Below are positions 43,820-51,978 of a stretch of DNA of 64,000 nucleotides, piece after piece. Origin of the DNA: Oxalobacteraceae bacterium AB_14 (GTDB lineage Bacteria > Pseudomonadota > Gammaproteobacteria > Burkholderiales > Burkholderiaceae_D); the NCBI GenBank assembly GCA_000381565.1, contig KB906724.1, positions 592,350 to 656,349 of the forward strand, in the 5' to 3' direction. How positions within the stretch are numbered: position 1 is the stretch's first letter; each line of letters starts with the position of its first letter. A program made the translations under genes and the position numbers. The notes beneath the pieces were generated by a model, which saw only the letters and a list, made by a program, of their open reading frames with translations, did not search any database and was not told the origin of the DNA.

Positions 43820-44169
43820 CGCCGAACTTCATCGTCTACCGCGCCGGCGAAGTGGCCGCCGCCAAGACCGCGCTGGGGCAGCTGGCGAAGATCGGCCAGC
43901 TCACGCTGACGCCGCAGCAGCGCGCCAGCGCCGCCAGCATCGCCTGGAATTTGCGCGGCCCCGTGGACGCCTGGCCTTACGCGGACTACAACTTCGTGTT
44001 CAACCAGTTCGGCGGCCTGCATGTGCAGCTGGTGAACTTCCTGACGCAGGCGCACCCGATCCGCAACCGGCGCGACGTGGAAAACTACCTGGTGCGCCTG
44101 AAGGCGGTGGCCGGCAAGATGGAAACCGGCATCGTGCAGGCGCGCGGCGCCGCCAGCCGCGGCAGTTAG
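43804..44169 (+). pseudogene. DUF885-family internal fragment
   Basis: An open frame without its own start continues from inside the queG end (offset by one frame) to the TAG at 44167-44169. It reads LTPNFIVYRAGEVAAAKTALGQLAKIG, then FNQFGGLHVQLVNFLTQAHPIRNRRDVENYLVRLKAVAG. This resembles the N-terminal third of DUF885 proteins, which are about 590 aa. The beginning and the rest of the gene are missing. Codon use is host-like. I read it as a deletion remnant fused against queG; the family call is by pattern only. Confidence 0.5.
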
Positions 44170-44208
44170 GCGCTCGCCTGAGGGGAATCAAGCGGGGTGA
44201 GGTGGAGG

Positions 44209-44796
44209 TTATTTCAGCAAGCCCGCCAGCTCGACGGCGGTCTTGACCTGCATCTTGTCGAAGATGTGGGCGCGGTGGACTTCGACGGTGCGCATGCTGA
44301 TGCCCAGCTGGTCGGCCACCACCTTGTTCATCTTCCCCGCCAGGATCAGGTCCAGCACCTCGCGCTCGCGCGCCGACAGCGTGGCCAGGCGCGCATGCAC
44401 CGCCGCCATCGCGCCGGCCTGGCGCGAGTTGGCCATGGCCTCCTGCACCCGGTCCATCAGCTGGTTGTCGTTGAAGGGCTTCTCGAAGAAGTCGAAGGCG
44501 CCGCGCTTGAGCGCGTCGACCGCCATCGGCACGTCGCCGTGGCCGGTCAGGAAGATCACCGGCATGCGCTGCGTCAGGCCGCGCGCGGACAGCTGGTCGA
44601 ACGCGGCCACGCCGTTCATGTCCGGCATGCGCACGTCGAGCAGCACGCAGTCGCCGTCGGCGTCGAACTGGCCGGCCTCGGTGTGCGCCAGCAGCTGCGG
44701 CGCCGATTCGTAGGCGCGCGATGGAATGCCGCGCGAGGTGGCGAGCCAGGTCAGGGAGTCGCGTACGACCGCTTCATCATCGACGATATGCAGCAT
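44209..44796 (-). CDS. FixJ-type response regulator of the dct system
   Basis: A 195-aa two-domain regulator: receiver with HIVDDE, phospho-accepting Asp in CVLLDVRMPDMNG, LTGHGDVPMAV and KPFND, then a LuxR-type HTH (LSAREREVLDLILAGKMNKVVADQLGISMRTVEVHRAHIFDKM, in blocks). It starts 3 bp after the kinase stop. The pair lies divergent from dctPQM, as in DctSR-type systems for C4-dicarboxylates, so it likely activates those genes. The FixJ fold differs from the NtrC-type DctD used with sigma-54. Confidence 0.92.
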   Translation of the reverse strand: MLHIVDDEAVVRDSLTWLATSRGIPSRAYESAPQLLAHTEAGQFDADGDCVLLDVRMPDMNGVAAFDQLSARGLTQRMPVIFLTGHGDVPMAVDALKRGAFDFFEKPFNDNQLMDRVQEAMANSRQAGAMAAVHARLATLSAREREVLDLILAGKMNKVVADQLGISMRTVEVHRAHIFDKMQVKTAVELAGLLK

Positions 44797-44799
44797 GCT

Positions 44800-46827
44800 T
44801 CAAGTCTCCTGTTCTGCCGCCGCCAGCACCGCCGGCAGCGTGAAGGTAAATATGGTTCCGCCCTGCGGGTTGGCGCTGTGGGTCAGCGCGCCGCCGTGGA
44901 ATTCGATCGCGGTGCGGCAGATGTTGAGGCCCATGCCCATGCCTTCGGCCTTGGTCGAGAAGAACGGCGAGAACAGGCGCTGCGCCACGTCCTCCGGGAT
45001 GCCGTGCCCCTGGTCGATCACCGCCACGCTGACCTGCGCGCCGGCCGCGTCATACGCGGCCACCACGTTGAGCATGCGCCGCTGCGGCGGAATGTGGGCC
45101 ATCGCCTCGATCGCGTTGCGGGTCAGGTTGAGCAGCACCTGTTCGATCATCACGCGGTCGGCGCGCACCGGCGGCAGGTCGGCCGGGATGCTGGCGTTGA
45201 AGACGACGTAGGCCTGGCGCGCCTGCAGTTCGATCAGCGTGCGGATGCCGTCGAGCAGCGAGGCGATGCCGATCTGCTGCCGCTGCGGCTCGCTCTTCTT
45301 GACGAATTCGTGCACGCTGCGGATGATCTGGCCGGCCCGCTGCGCCTGCGCGCTGGCCTGTTCCAGCGCCGGCTTGAGCATGCTGCCATCGACCGCCGCG
45401 CCGCTGCCGTCGGCGCGCGCCAGCACATTGAGCGCGCCGGTGGTGTAGCTGGAGATGGCCGCCAGCGGCTGGTTCAGCTCATGCGCCAGCATCGAGGAGA
45501 TCTCGCCCATGGTCGCCAGGCGCGCGCTCGCCTGCAGCTTCTCGTGCTGCTGGCGGTTCAGTTCCTCGATGCGCTTGCGGTCCGAGATGTCGAGGATGGA
45601 GCCCATCCAGCCGGTCTGCTTGCCGTCCTTGTCGACCAGCGGCGCCTCGAAGATCAGCACCGGCACGCGTTCGCCGTCGGGACGCTGGAAGATGGTTTCG
45701 AACTGCGGCGTGACCTTGCCCGCCAGGACCGAGGCGAAACGGGTCTGGTACTCGGCCATCGCTTCCGGTGCCCAATAGGGCATGGGCGGCAGCATGCCGA
45801 CGATTTCCTCGGCCGGGTAGCCGACGATCTGGCAGAAGGCCGGGTTGACATAGGTGACCCGGCCCTCCAGGTCGCGCGCGCGCAGGCCGGTGACCAGCGA
45901 ATTTTCCATCGCGGTGCGAAACGACATTTGCTGGCGCAGCGCGCCCTCCGCCGCCAGCCGGCGCGAAATATGGCCCCACAGCGCCAGCAAGCTCCATAAC
46001 AGGCCCAGCGACAGCGCGATCACCGAGCCGACCATCAGGTTGGGCAGCAGCTTCGGCTCGCTCTTGACGCTGTCCGTGACCAGCGTGACGGTGGCGCCGG
46101 GCAGGTCCAGCGCGCGCTTGTGGGTGTAGACGCCGTGGCCGGGACCGGCGGCGGCGCGGCGCGCCAGCACCTTGTCGTCGCGGTCGATCAGCGATATCTG
46201 GTTGTCCTGCGCGAACCACCACGGCACCATTTCCTCCAGCAGGGTGCTGGCCTGGTAGGTGGCCACCAGGCCGCCGAGGTAGTCGTCGCCGCGGAACAGC
46301 GGCACGTGATAGTCCATCAGCACCGCGGCGGGGGCGGCCGACAGCTGGGGCGTCTGCGCCTGCGGCTGGGTGTAGGAGGGATTGCGGGTCTTGCGGGTCA
46401 GCTCCATGGTGGCCAGCGAGGCGGCCGACAGTTCCACCGGCGCCGCCTGCGGATCGCTGCTGGCGGCCACGGTGCCGTCCGGCCGCAGCCAGATCACGCG
46501 CAGCAGTTCGTGGCCGTTCTGCAACAGGCGCAGCAGGCGTTCGTGCGTCTGCTGCGGCGACAAATGGCCGGCGCTGATCTCGGCGCCCAGGCCGCGCAGG
46601 CTTTCCTCGTCGCGGCCCAGCTGGAAGCGGATGGTCTGCTCGACCCACAGGGTGTCGGCGATCAGCTGTTCCTGGCGCTCGTTGCTCTCCATCTGGCGCG
46701 CCTGCCAGGGCAGCCAGATCAGGATCGCCAGGAAAAACAACACCAGCACGATGGGCAGCAGCCAGCGCAGCGCCGAAGTCGAGGACGGGCGGCGGACGGC
46801 TGACGGCATGGTTGGCGGCTTGGTCAT
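44800..46827 (-). CDS. DctS-like sensor histidine kinase
   Basis: A 675-aa kinase: first membrane helix WLLPIVLVLFFLAILIWLPW, a large periplasmic Cache-like sensor (~residues 45-270), and a second helix LMVGSVIALSLGLLWSLLAL. A PAS domain with PAC (SLVTGLRARDLEGRVTYVNPAFCQIVGYPAEEI, WMGSILDISDRKR) and H-box MLAHELNQPLAAISSY follow. The HATPase ends with NLTRNAIEAM, VIDQGHGIPED and GMGMGLNICRTAIEFHGG. Paired with the downstream FixJ-type regulator and divergent from dctPQM, it should sense dicarboxylates. Confidence 0.92.
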   Translation of the reverse strand: MTKPPTMPSAVRRPSSTSALRWLLPIVLVLFFLAILIWLPWQARQMESNERQEQLIADTLWVEQTIRFQLGRDEESLRGLGAEISAGHLSPQQTHERLLRLLQNGHELLRVIWLRPDGTVAASSDPQAAPVELSAASLATMELTRKTRNPSYTQPQAQTPQLSAAPAAVLMDYHVPLFRGDDYLGGLVATYQASTLLEEMVPWWFAQDNQISLIDRDDKVLARRAAAGPGHGVYTHKRALDLPGATVTLVTDSVKSEPKLLPNLMVGSVIALSLGLLWSLLALWGHISRRLAAEGALRQQMSFRTAMENSLVTGLRARDLEGRVTYVNPAFCQIVGYPAEEIVGMLPPMPYWAPEAMAEYQTRFASVLAGKVTPQFETIFQRPDGERVPVLIFEAPLVDKDGKQTGWMGSILDISDRKRIEELNRQQHEKLQASARLATMGEISSMLAHELNQPLAAISSYTTGALNVLARADGSGAAVDGSMLKPALEQASAQAQRAGQIIRSVHEFVKKSEPQRQQIGIASLLDGIRTLIELQARQAYVVFNASIPADLPPVRADRVMIEQVLLNLTRNAIEAMAHIPPQRRMLNVVAAYDAAGAQVSVAVIDQGHGIPEDVAQRLFSPFFSTKAEGMGMGLNICRTAIEFHGGALTHSANPQGGTIFTFTLPAVLAAAEQET

Positions 46828-46959
46828 GGTGCAGCAGGGTAGCGCGTTCTGGGCGGGGAGCGGGCATTGTGGTTTTCCACAGTTGCCAAGCCACCGGTGT
46901 TTCGTGAGAATCGATCAGACTACAACAATAGTGTACCTATAAACCTTACTGGAGACTCC

Positions 46960-47946
46960 ATGAAACTGAAATCCGCCCTGCTCATCCTGAGCGCAGCCCT
47001 GAGCTTCAACGCCTATGCACAGGCGCCCATCGTCATCAAATTCAGCCACGTGGTCGCCACCGACACGCCGAAAGGCCAGGCCGCCGAGCGCTTCAAGCAA
47101 CTGGCGGAAAAGGCCACCAACGGCCGCGTCAAGGTCGAACTCTATCCGAACAGCCAGCTGTACAAGGACAAGGAAGAGCTGGAGGCGCTGCAGCTGGGCG
47201 CGGTGCAGATGCTGGCGCCGTCGCTGGCCAAGTTCGGCCCGCTGGGCGTGAAGGAATTCGAAGCGTTCGACCTGCCCTACATCTTCCCGTCCAAGACCGC
47301 GCTGTACAACGTCACCGAGGGCGAAATCGGCAAGGGCCTGATGAAGAAGCTGGAGCCGAAGGGCATCATCGGCCTGGCGTTCTGGGACAACGGCTTCAAG
47401 GTCATGTCGGCCAACAAGCCGCTGCATACGCCGGCCGACTTCAGGGGCCTGAAGATGCGCATCCAGTCGTCCAAGGTGCTCGACGCGCAGATGCGCGCGC
47501 TGGGCGCCAACCCGCAGGTGCTGGCCTTCTCCGAGGTGTACCAGGCGCTGCAGACGGGCGTGGTCGACGGCACCGAGAATCCGCCGTCGAATATGTACAC
47601 GCAGAAGATGCACGAGGTGCAGAAGCATGTGACGGTGTCCAACCACGGCTACCTGGGCTACGCGGTGATCGTCAACAAGAAGTTCTGGGACGGCCTGCCG
47701 GCCGACATCCGCAGCGCGCTGGACAAGGCGATGAAGGAAGCCACCACGTTTGAGAAAGCCATCGCCCAGCGCGACAACGACCTGGCGCTGGAAGCGATCA
47801 AGAAGACCGGCAAGACCGAGATCTACACGCTGAGCGTGAAAGAGCAGGCCGAATGGCGCAAGGCCCTGCTGCCGGTGCAGAAGGCCATGGAAGGGCGCAT
47901 CGGCAAGGACCTGATCTCCGCCATCAATAAAGAAGCAGCCAAATAA
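46960..47946 (+). CDS. dctP: TRAP C4-dicarboxylate binding protein
   Basis: A 328-aa periplasmic solute-binding protein of the DctP family. The signal peptide ends NAYAQA. Motifs are KFSHVVATDTPKGQAAERFKQLAE, VELYPNSQLYKDKEELEALQLGAVQM, GLKMRIQSSKVLDAQMRALGANP with the carboxylate-binding arginine, and LQTGVVDGTENPPSNMYTQKMHEVQK. It delivers succinate/malate/fumarate-like acids to DctQM. ATG 46960 follows TGGAGAC. A terminator-like hairpin after the gene suggests it is made in excess over the membrane subunits. Confidence 0.94.
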   Translation: MKLKSALLILSAALSFNAYAQAPIVIKFSHVVATDTPKGQAAERFKQLAEKATNGRVKVELYPNSQLYKDKEELEALQLGAVQMLAPSLAKFGPLGVKEFEAFDLPYIFPSKTALYNVTEGEIGKGLMKKLEPKGIIGLAFWDNGFKVMSANKPLHTPADFRGLKMRIQSSKVLDAQMRALGANPQVLAFSEVYQALQTGVVDGTENPPSNMYTQKMHEVQKHVTVSNHGYLGYAVIVNKKFWDGLPADIRSALDKAMKEATTFEKAIAQRDNDLALEAIKKTGKTEIYTLSVKEQAEWRKALLPVQKAMEGRIGKDLISAINKEAAK

Positions 47947-47955
47947 GTCTGCCGC

Positions 47956-47983
47956 CGGGACGGCGCAAGGCCGTCCCGTTTTT
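47956..47983 (+). terminator. Intergenic attenuator between dctP and dctQ
   Basis: Perfect 9-bp stem (CGGGACGGC and GCCGTCCCG, 47956-47964 and 47970-47978) with a 5-base loop, followed by TTTTT. It lies 9 bp past the dctP stop and 24 bp before the dctQ start. A partial terminator here lowers membrane-subunit output relative to the binding protein, a pattern seen in transport operons. Confidence 0.85.
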
Positions 47984-48006
47984 GTCTCCTCCACTGAAGG
48001 TCCACC

Positions 48007-48579
48007 ATGAAATTCCTCGATAAGCTCGAAGAATGGCTGATTGCGTCCCTGATGGCCGCAGCCACCATCCTGATCTTCGTCGCGGTACTCCACCGCTACC
48101 TGTCCGGCTTGCCGATCCCCGGCCTGCAGGACTATCTGATACAACTCAACACCAGCTGGGCCCAGGAGGCCTGCATCTATATGTTCGTCTGGATGGCCAA
48201 GTTCGGCGCCGCCTACGGCGTGCGCACCGGCATCCACGTCGGCGTCGACGTCGTCATCAACCGCATGAACACGCCGTGGCGCAACAAGTTCGTCATCTTC
48301 GGCCTGCTGGCCGGCGCCGTGTTCACCGGCATCGTCGGCACGCTGGGCGCCAGCTTCGTGTGGGAAATCGGCCACACCGACCAGACCTCGGCCGACCTGG
48401 AAATGCCGATGTGGATCGTCTACCTGGCGGTGCCGCTGGGGTCATACCTGATGTGCTTCCGCTTCCTGCAGGTGCTGGTGGCCTTCGCCAGGACCGGCCA
48501 GCTGCCCAAGCACGACCACTCGCACGTCGAGGGACTGGACGACGAATTGTCGGCTGAAGAAAAAGGAGCCCGCGCATGA
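48007..48579 (+). CDS. dctQ: TRAP transporter small permease
   Basis: A 190-aa protein with four membrane helices (for example LIASLMAAATILIFVAVLHRY and VYLAVPLGSYLMCFRFLQVLV), the usual DctQ size. Conserved pieces are WAQEACIYMFVWMAKFGAAYGVRTGIHVGVD and the FVIFGLLAGAVFTGIVG helix. DctQ pairs with DctM in the inner membrane and docks DctP. Its stop overlaps the dctM start (ATGA), so the two are coupled. Confidence 0.93.
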   Translation: MKFLDKLEEWLIASLMAAATILIFVAVLHRYLSGLPIPGLQDYLIQLNTSWAQEACIYMFVWMAKFGAAYGVRTGIHVGVDVVINRMNTPWRNKFVIFGLLAGAVFTGIVGTLGASFVWEIGHTDQTSADLEMPMWIVYLAVPLGSYLMCFRFLQVLVAFARTGQLPKHDHSHVEGLDDELSAEEKGARA

Positions 48580-49856
48580 ACGCACTGATTATTTTCGTGC
48601 TGTTGCTGTTGCTGATGTTGACCGGCATGCCGATCTCCATCTCGCTCGGCCTGACGGTGCTGACCTTCCTGTTCACCATGACCCAGGTGCCGATCGAATC
48701 GGTGGCGCTCAAGTTGTTCACCGGCATCGAGAAATTCGAGATCATGGCCATCCCGTTCTTTATCCTGGCGGGTAACTTCCTCACCCATGGCGGGGTGGCG
48801 CGGCGCATGATCAACTTCGCCAGTTCGATGGTAGGCCACTGGCACGGCGGCCTGGCGCTGGCCGGCGTGCTGGCCTGCGCGCTGTTCGCCGCGGTGTCCG
48901 GCTCGTCGCCGGCCACGGTGGTGGCGATCGGCTCCATCATCCTGCCGGCCATGGTGCGCCAGGGCTATCCGAAGAGCTTCGGCGCCGGCGTGGTCACCAC
49001 CTCCGGCGCGCTGGGCATCCTGATCCCGCCGTCGATCGTGATGGTGATGTTCTCGGTCACCACCAACACCTCGGTGGGCAAGCTGTTCATGGCCGGCGTA
49101 GTGCCGGGCGTGCTGCTGGCCTTCCTGCTCGGCCTGACCACCTGGTGGCTGGCGCGCAAGAACAACTACCCGCGCATGCCCAAGGCCAGCTGGGGCGAGC
49201 GCTGGGGCACGTTCCGCAAGAGCGCCTGGGGCCTGCTGCTGATCGTCATCGTGATGGGCGGCATCTACTCCGGCTCGTTCACGCCGACCGAGGCGGCGGC
49301 GATGGCGGCGGTGTACGCCTTCGTCATCTCGGTGTTCGTCTACAAGGACTTGAAGCTCAAGCAGGTCGGCAAGGTGCTGCTGGACTCGGCCGCGATGTCG
49401 GCGATGTTGCTGTACATCATCACCAATGCGGTGCTGTTCTCGTTCCTGATGACCAGCGAAAACATCCCGCAGGCGATGGCCGAATGGATCACCGGCCAGG
49501 GCCTGGGCGTGGTCAGCTTCCTGCTGGTGGTGAACGTCCTGCTGCTGTTGGCCGGCAACGTGATGGAGCCGTCGTCGATCGTGCTGATCATGGCGCCCAT
49601 TCTGTTCCCGGTGGCGATGAAGCTGGGCATCGATCCTGTGCACTTCGGCATCCTGATCGTGGTCAATATGGAGGTGGGCATGTGCCATCCGCCGGTCGGC
49701 CTGAACCTGTACGTGGCCTCGGGCATCACCAAGATGGGCATCACCGAACTTACTGTTGCCGTATGGCCATGGTTGTTGACGATGCTAGGCTTCTTGATTT
49801 TGATCACATATGTACCACAAATTTCCTTGTGGCTCCCGAATTTAATTTACTCTTAA
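48576..49856 (+). CDS. dctM: TRAP transporter large permease
   Basis: A 426-aa ion-coupled permease with about twelve helices. Signature motifs are LLMLTGMPISISLGLTVL, IPFFILAGNFLTHGGVARRMINFA, GCSALFAAVSGSSPATVVAIGSI-type block (here LFAAVSGSSPATVVAIG), TTSGALGILIPPSIVMVMFSVTTNTSVGKLFMAGVVPG and MEVGMCHPPVGLNLYV near the end. Sodium-driven uptake of C4-dicarboxylates is expected for DctM proteins. The 3' end is noticeably more AT-rich than the rest. Confidence 0.94.
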   Translation: MNALIIFVLLLLLMLTGMPISISLGLTVLTFLFTMTQVPIESVALKLFTGIEKFEIMAIPFFILAGNFLTHGGVARRMINFASSMVGHWHGGLALAGVLACALFAAVSGSSPATVVAIGSIILPAMVRQGYPKSFGAGVVTTSGALGILIPPSIVMVMFSVTTNTSVGKLFMAGVVPGVLLAFLLGLTTWWLARKNNYPRMPKASWGERWGTFRKSAWGLLLIVIVMGGIYSGSFTPTEAAAMAAVYAFVISVFVYKDLKLKQVGKVLLDSAAMSAMLLYIITNAVLFSFLMTSENIPQAMAEWITGQGLGVVSFLLVVNVLLLLAGNVMEPSSIVLIMAPILFPVAMKLGIDPVHFGILIVVNMEVGMCHPPVGLNLYVASGITKMGITELTVAVWPWLLTMLGFLILITYVPQISLWLPNLIYS

Positions 49857-49920
49857 ACTAGTGCCGCGACCGGGGGCAAAAAAACTGGGAAAAACGCAAA
49901 AAGATACGTTATGATTGCGT

Positions 49921-50156
49921 CGCTCTCAGGGATAAAGCATATCAATATGCGACCCGGTAGCAAGAGCCCAGAATTGTAGGTGGGGAGTGTGTAGAGAAAC
50001 GGTACTGAATACCGGCAAAAGATCGAGGAGACCACGTTTTACAGAATGTCGTTGTGATAGTCGCTGAAGGCCGCCACAAGCGCGCTACGGGGACAGGCAA
50101 ACGACCGGGAACGTGAAGCAGGATTTGGAAGCGCACCGCAAGGTGCGTTTTTTTTT
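49921..50156 (+). ncRNA. Unassigned structured small RNA candidate
   Basis: No reading frame with coding character lies in this ~420-bp gap. A -10-like TATGAT (49910-49915) is followed by a ~235-base segment that ends in a strong intrinsic terminator: CGCACC-GCAA-GGTGCG then nine Ts (50132-50156). Inside are a GCATA-TCAA-TATGC hairpin (49938-49951), a CGGTA-CTGAA-TACCG hairpin (50000-50014) and complementary CCCGGT/ACCGGG segments about 140 bases apart. It does not look like RNase P, SRP, tmRNA or 6S RNA as I know them. Eight GGA triplets recall CsrA-binding RNAs, but this is only slightly above chance. No -35 is convincing. Confidence 0.5.
50132..50156 (+). terminator. Strong intrinsic terminator of the small-RNA candidate
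   Basis: Stem CGCACC (50132-50137), GCAA tetraloop, GGTGCG (50142-50147) and nine consecutive Ts. It is 120 bp before ogt, so it ends an independent upstream transcript rather than ogt. Confidence 0.85.
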
Positions 50157-50276
50157 GCCTGCCGCCTTAGGCCCGGATTTACAATGCAAATGTGTGGTTT
50201 TTTTTAATGTAGTTCGAATGCAACAAAATGGTGCAATTCGACAACATCAGGCGGATTTTTTGGTGCATCGAGTGTG

Positions 50277-50798
50277 ATGAAAATACAACAGCAGCATGAA
50301 TTGTTTTCCGCCGTGCTGGATTTGCCGCTGGGAAAACTGGGCGTGCGCACGGCAAGTGGTCTGATAACGGAACTGTGTTATCTGCCGCCCCATTTTGAGG
50401 CAAAAGCGCCGCAGGACGCGATCGCGCAGCTGGCCGCCGACCAGCTGGAGCGGTATTGCCGGGACGCCGATTTCACCTTCGAGCTGCCGCTCAAGCGCGC
50501 CGGCACCGGGTTCCAGCACCAGGTCTGGGAGGCGATCCGCTCGATCCCGCGCGGCAGCGTGCGCACCTACGGCGAGCTGGCCCGGCACATCGGCTCGGCG
50601 CCGCGCGCGGTGGGCCAGGCTTGCGGCGCCAACTGGTTCCCGCTGGTGATCCCCTGCCACCGCGTCACCTCGGCCAGCGGCCTGGGCGGCTTCGCCAACA
50701 GCGACGACCCCAATGGCTACCTGCTGGGCATCAAGCGCTGGCTGCTGGCCCATGAAGGAGCGAGCGAATACGCATGGCAACAGACAACACTGCTCTGA
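50277..50798 (+). CDS. ogt: Methylated-DNA--protein-cysteine methyltransferase
   Basis: A suicide DNA-repair enzyme that moves the methyl group from O6-methylguanine to its own cysteine. The 173-aa protein has the active-site motif VIPCHRV and the helix-turn-helix RTYGELARHIGSAPRAVGQACGANWFPLVIPCHR region. The C-terminal GGFANSDDPNGYLLGIKRWLL matches the family. The start is GTG 50274 or ATG 50277 (adjacent codons). It overlaps xerD by 25 bp. Confidence 0.93.
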   Translation: MKIQQQHELFSAVLDLPLGKLGVRTASGLITELCYLPPHFEAKAPQDAIAQLAADQLERYCRDADFTFELPLKRAGTGFQHQVWEAIRSIPRGSVRTYGELARHIGSAPRAVGQACGANWFPLVIPCHRVTSASGLGGFANSDDPNGYLLGIKRWLLAHEGASEYAWQQTTLL

Positions 50799-51679
50799 TC
50801 GACGAGTTCTGCGACAGCCTGTGGCTGGAGGACGGCCTGTCGAAGAACACGCTGGAAGCCTACCGGCGCGACATGCGCCTGTTCGCCACCTGGCTGGAGA
50901 ACAAGCGGCCGCAGGTGGCGGGGCTGGCGGCGGTGGCCGCGCACGACATCGAAGGCTATATCGCCGCCCGCCACCAGGACAGCGGCAAGGCCACCTCGTC
51001 CAACCGGCGGCTGTCGGTGCTGCGGCGTTTCTACCAGATGCTGCTGCGCCAGCGCCGCATCGCCGACGACCCGACCTTGAAACTGGTATCGGCCAAACAG
51101 CCGGCCCGCTTCGTCCACACCTTGAGCGAAATTCAAGTGGAGGCGCTGCTGGCGGCGCCCGACGTCGCCACCCCGCTGGGCCTGCGCGAGCGCACCATGC
51201 TGGAGCTGATGTACGCCAGCGGCCTGCGCGTGTCCGAGCTGGTCACGTTGAAACTGCTGGAGCTGAGCCTGAACGACGGCGTGCTGCGCGTCACCGGCAA
51301 GGGCGCCAAGACGCGGCTGGTGCCCTTCGGGCAGCAGGCGCGGCTGTGGATCGAGCGCTACGTCAAGGAAGCGCGCGGCATCATCCTCAACGGCCAGGTC
51401 GACGACGCGCTGTTCGTCACCGCGCGCGGCGGGCCGATGACGCGGCAAATGTTCTGGGTCTTGATTAAAAAACATGCGTTGAAGGCCGGCATCAGCGCGC
51501 CGCTGTCGCCGCACACCTTGCGCCACGCCTTCGCCACCCACCTGCTGAACCACGGCGCCGACCTGCGGGTGGTACAGTTGCTACTGGGCCATTCGGACAT
51601 TTCGACGACGCAAATCTACACCCATGTCGCGCGCGAACGCCTGAAGCATTTGCATGCGCAACATCATCCCCGCGGCTGA
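50774..51679 (+). CDS. xerD: Tyrosine recombinase XerD
   Basis: XerD resolves chromosome dimers at dif with XerC. The 301-aa protein has the N-terminal SAM-like core-binding domain (LSKNTLEAYRRDMRLFATWL) and the catalytic domain with RKHRHY residues visible. These are Arg in YASGLRVSELV, Lys in VTGKGAKTRLVP, HTLRHAFATH, LLGHSDISTT and the nucleophile Tyr in IYTHVARERL. XerD is preferred over XerC because LETYRRDLR-type and ASGLRVSEL wording follow the XerD form. The site in front, AAGGAG, lies inside the ogt 3' end. Confidence 0.93.
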   Translation: MATDNTALIDEFCDSLWLEDGLSKNTLEAYRRDMRLFATWLENKRPQVAGLAAVAAHDIEGYIAARHQDSGKATSSNRRLSVLRRFYQMLLRQRRIADDPTLKLVSAKQPARFVHTLSEIQVEALLAAPDVATPLGLRERTMLELMYASGLRVSELVTLKLLELSLNDGVLRVTGKGAKTRLVPFGQQARLWIERYVKEARGIILNGQVDDALFVTARGGPMTRQMFWVLIKKHALKAGISAPLSPHTLRHAFATHLLNHGADLRVVQLLLGHSDISTTQIYTHVARERLKHLHAQHHPRG

Positions 51680-51750
51680 AAAACTTGCGCCAGCCGTAAC
51701 TGCGTCATAATGTGGGCAGGTAATCGAACCGTATAAAGAAGAGGTGGCAA

Positions 51751-51930
51751 ATGGCAAAGACAAATTTCGCTTATGAAAAGCGCCAGCGCGAGCTGGAAAA
51801 GAAGAAAAAAGCGGATGAAAAAGCCCGGCGCAAGGCCGAGCTGAAGCAGAATCCCGGCCTGGCCCAGGAAGGCGAGCTGGAGGAGATGGACGGCGACGAC
51901 GCCGCCGAAGGCGACGCCGTCGCAGAATAG
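51751..51930 (+). CDS. Small Lys/Glu-rich protein
   Basis: A 59-aa frame with GAGGTGG just before ATG 51751. The N-terminal half is strongly basic and helical (YEKRQRELEKKKKADEKARRKAELK), the C-terminal half acidic (GELEEMDGDDAAEGD). It is typical of small conserved proteins of unknown role in this lineage. It lies 71 bp after xerD in the same direction and is closed by a long palindrome. Function unknown. Confidence 0.6.
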   Translation: MAKTNFAYEKRQRELEKKKKADEKARRKAELKQNPGLAQEGELEEMDGDDAAEGDAVAE

Positions 51931-51949
51931 CCGGCTGTGCCGCAAACCA

Positions 51950-51971
51950 CGGGGGTCAGATCTGACCCCCG
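51950..51971. terminator. Perfect 22-bp palindrome between convergent genes
   Basis: Positions 51950-51960 (CGGGGGTCAGA) are exactly mirrored at 51961-51971, with CAGTTTTT after it on the plus strand. It sits 19 bp past the small Lys/Glu-rich gene and 7 bp before the end of the convergent RND pump gene. The fit is a bidirectional transcription end. Confidence 0.65.
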
Positions 51972-51978
51972 CAGTTTT

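Noticed and set aside
49815..49832. CCACAA/TTGTGG hairpin considered as dctM terminator
   Set aside because: It lies inside the dctM coding region and has no U-run.
49857..50276. 6S RNA, RNase P RNA, SRP RNA or tmRNA in the gap
   Set aside because: None of the sequence landmarks of these RNAs that I know could be found; it was kept as unassigned.
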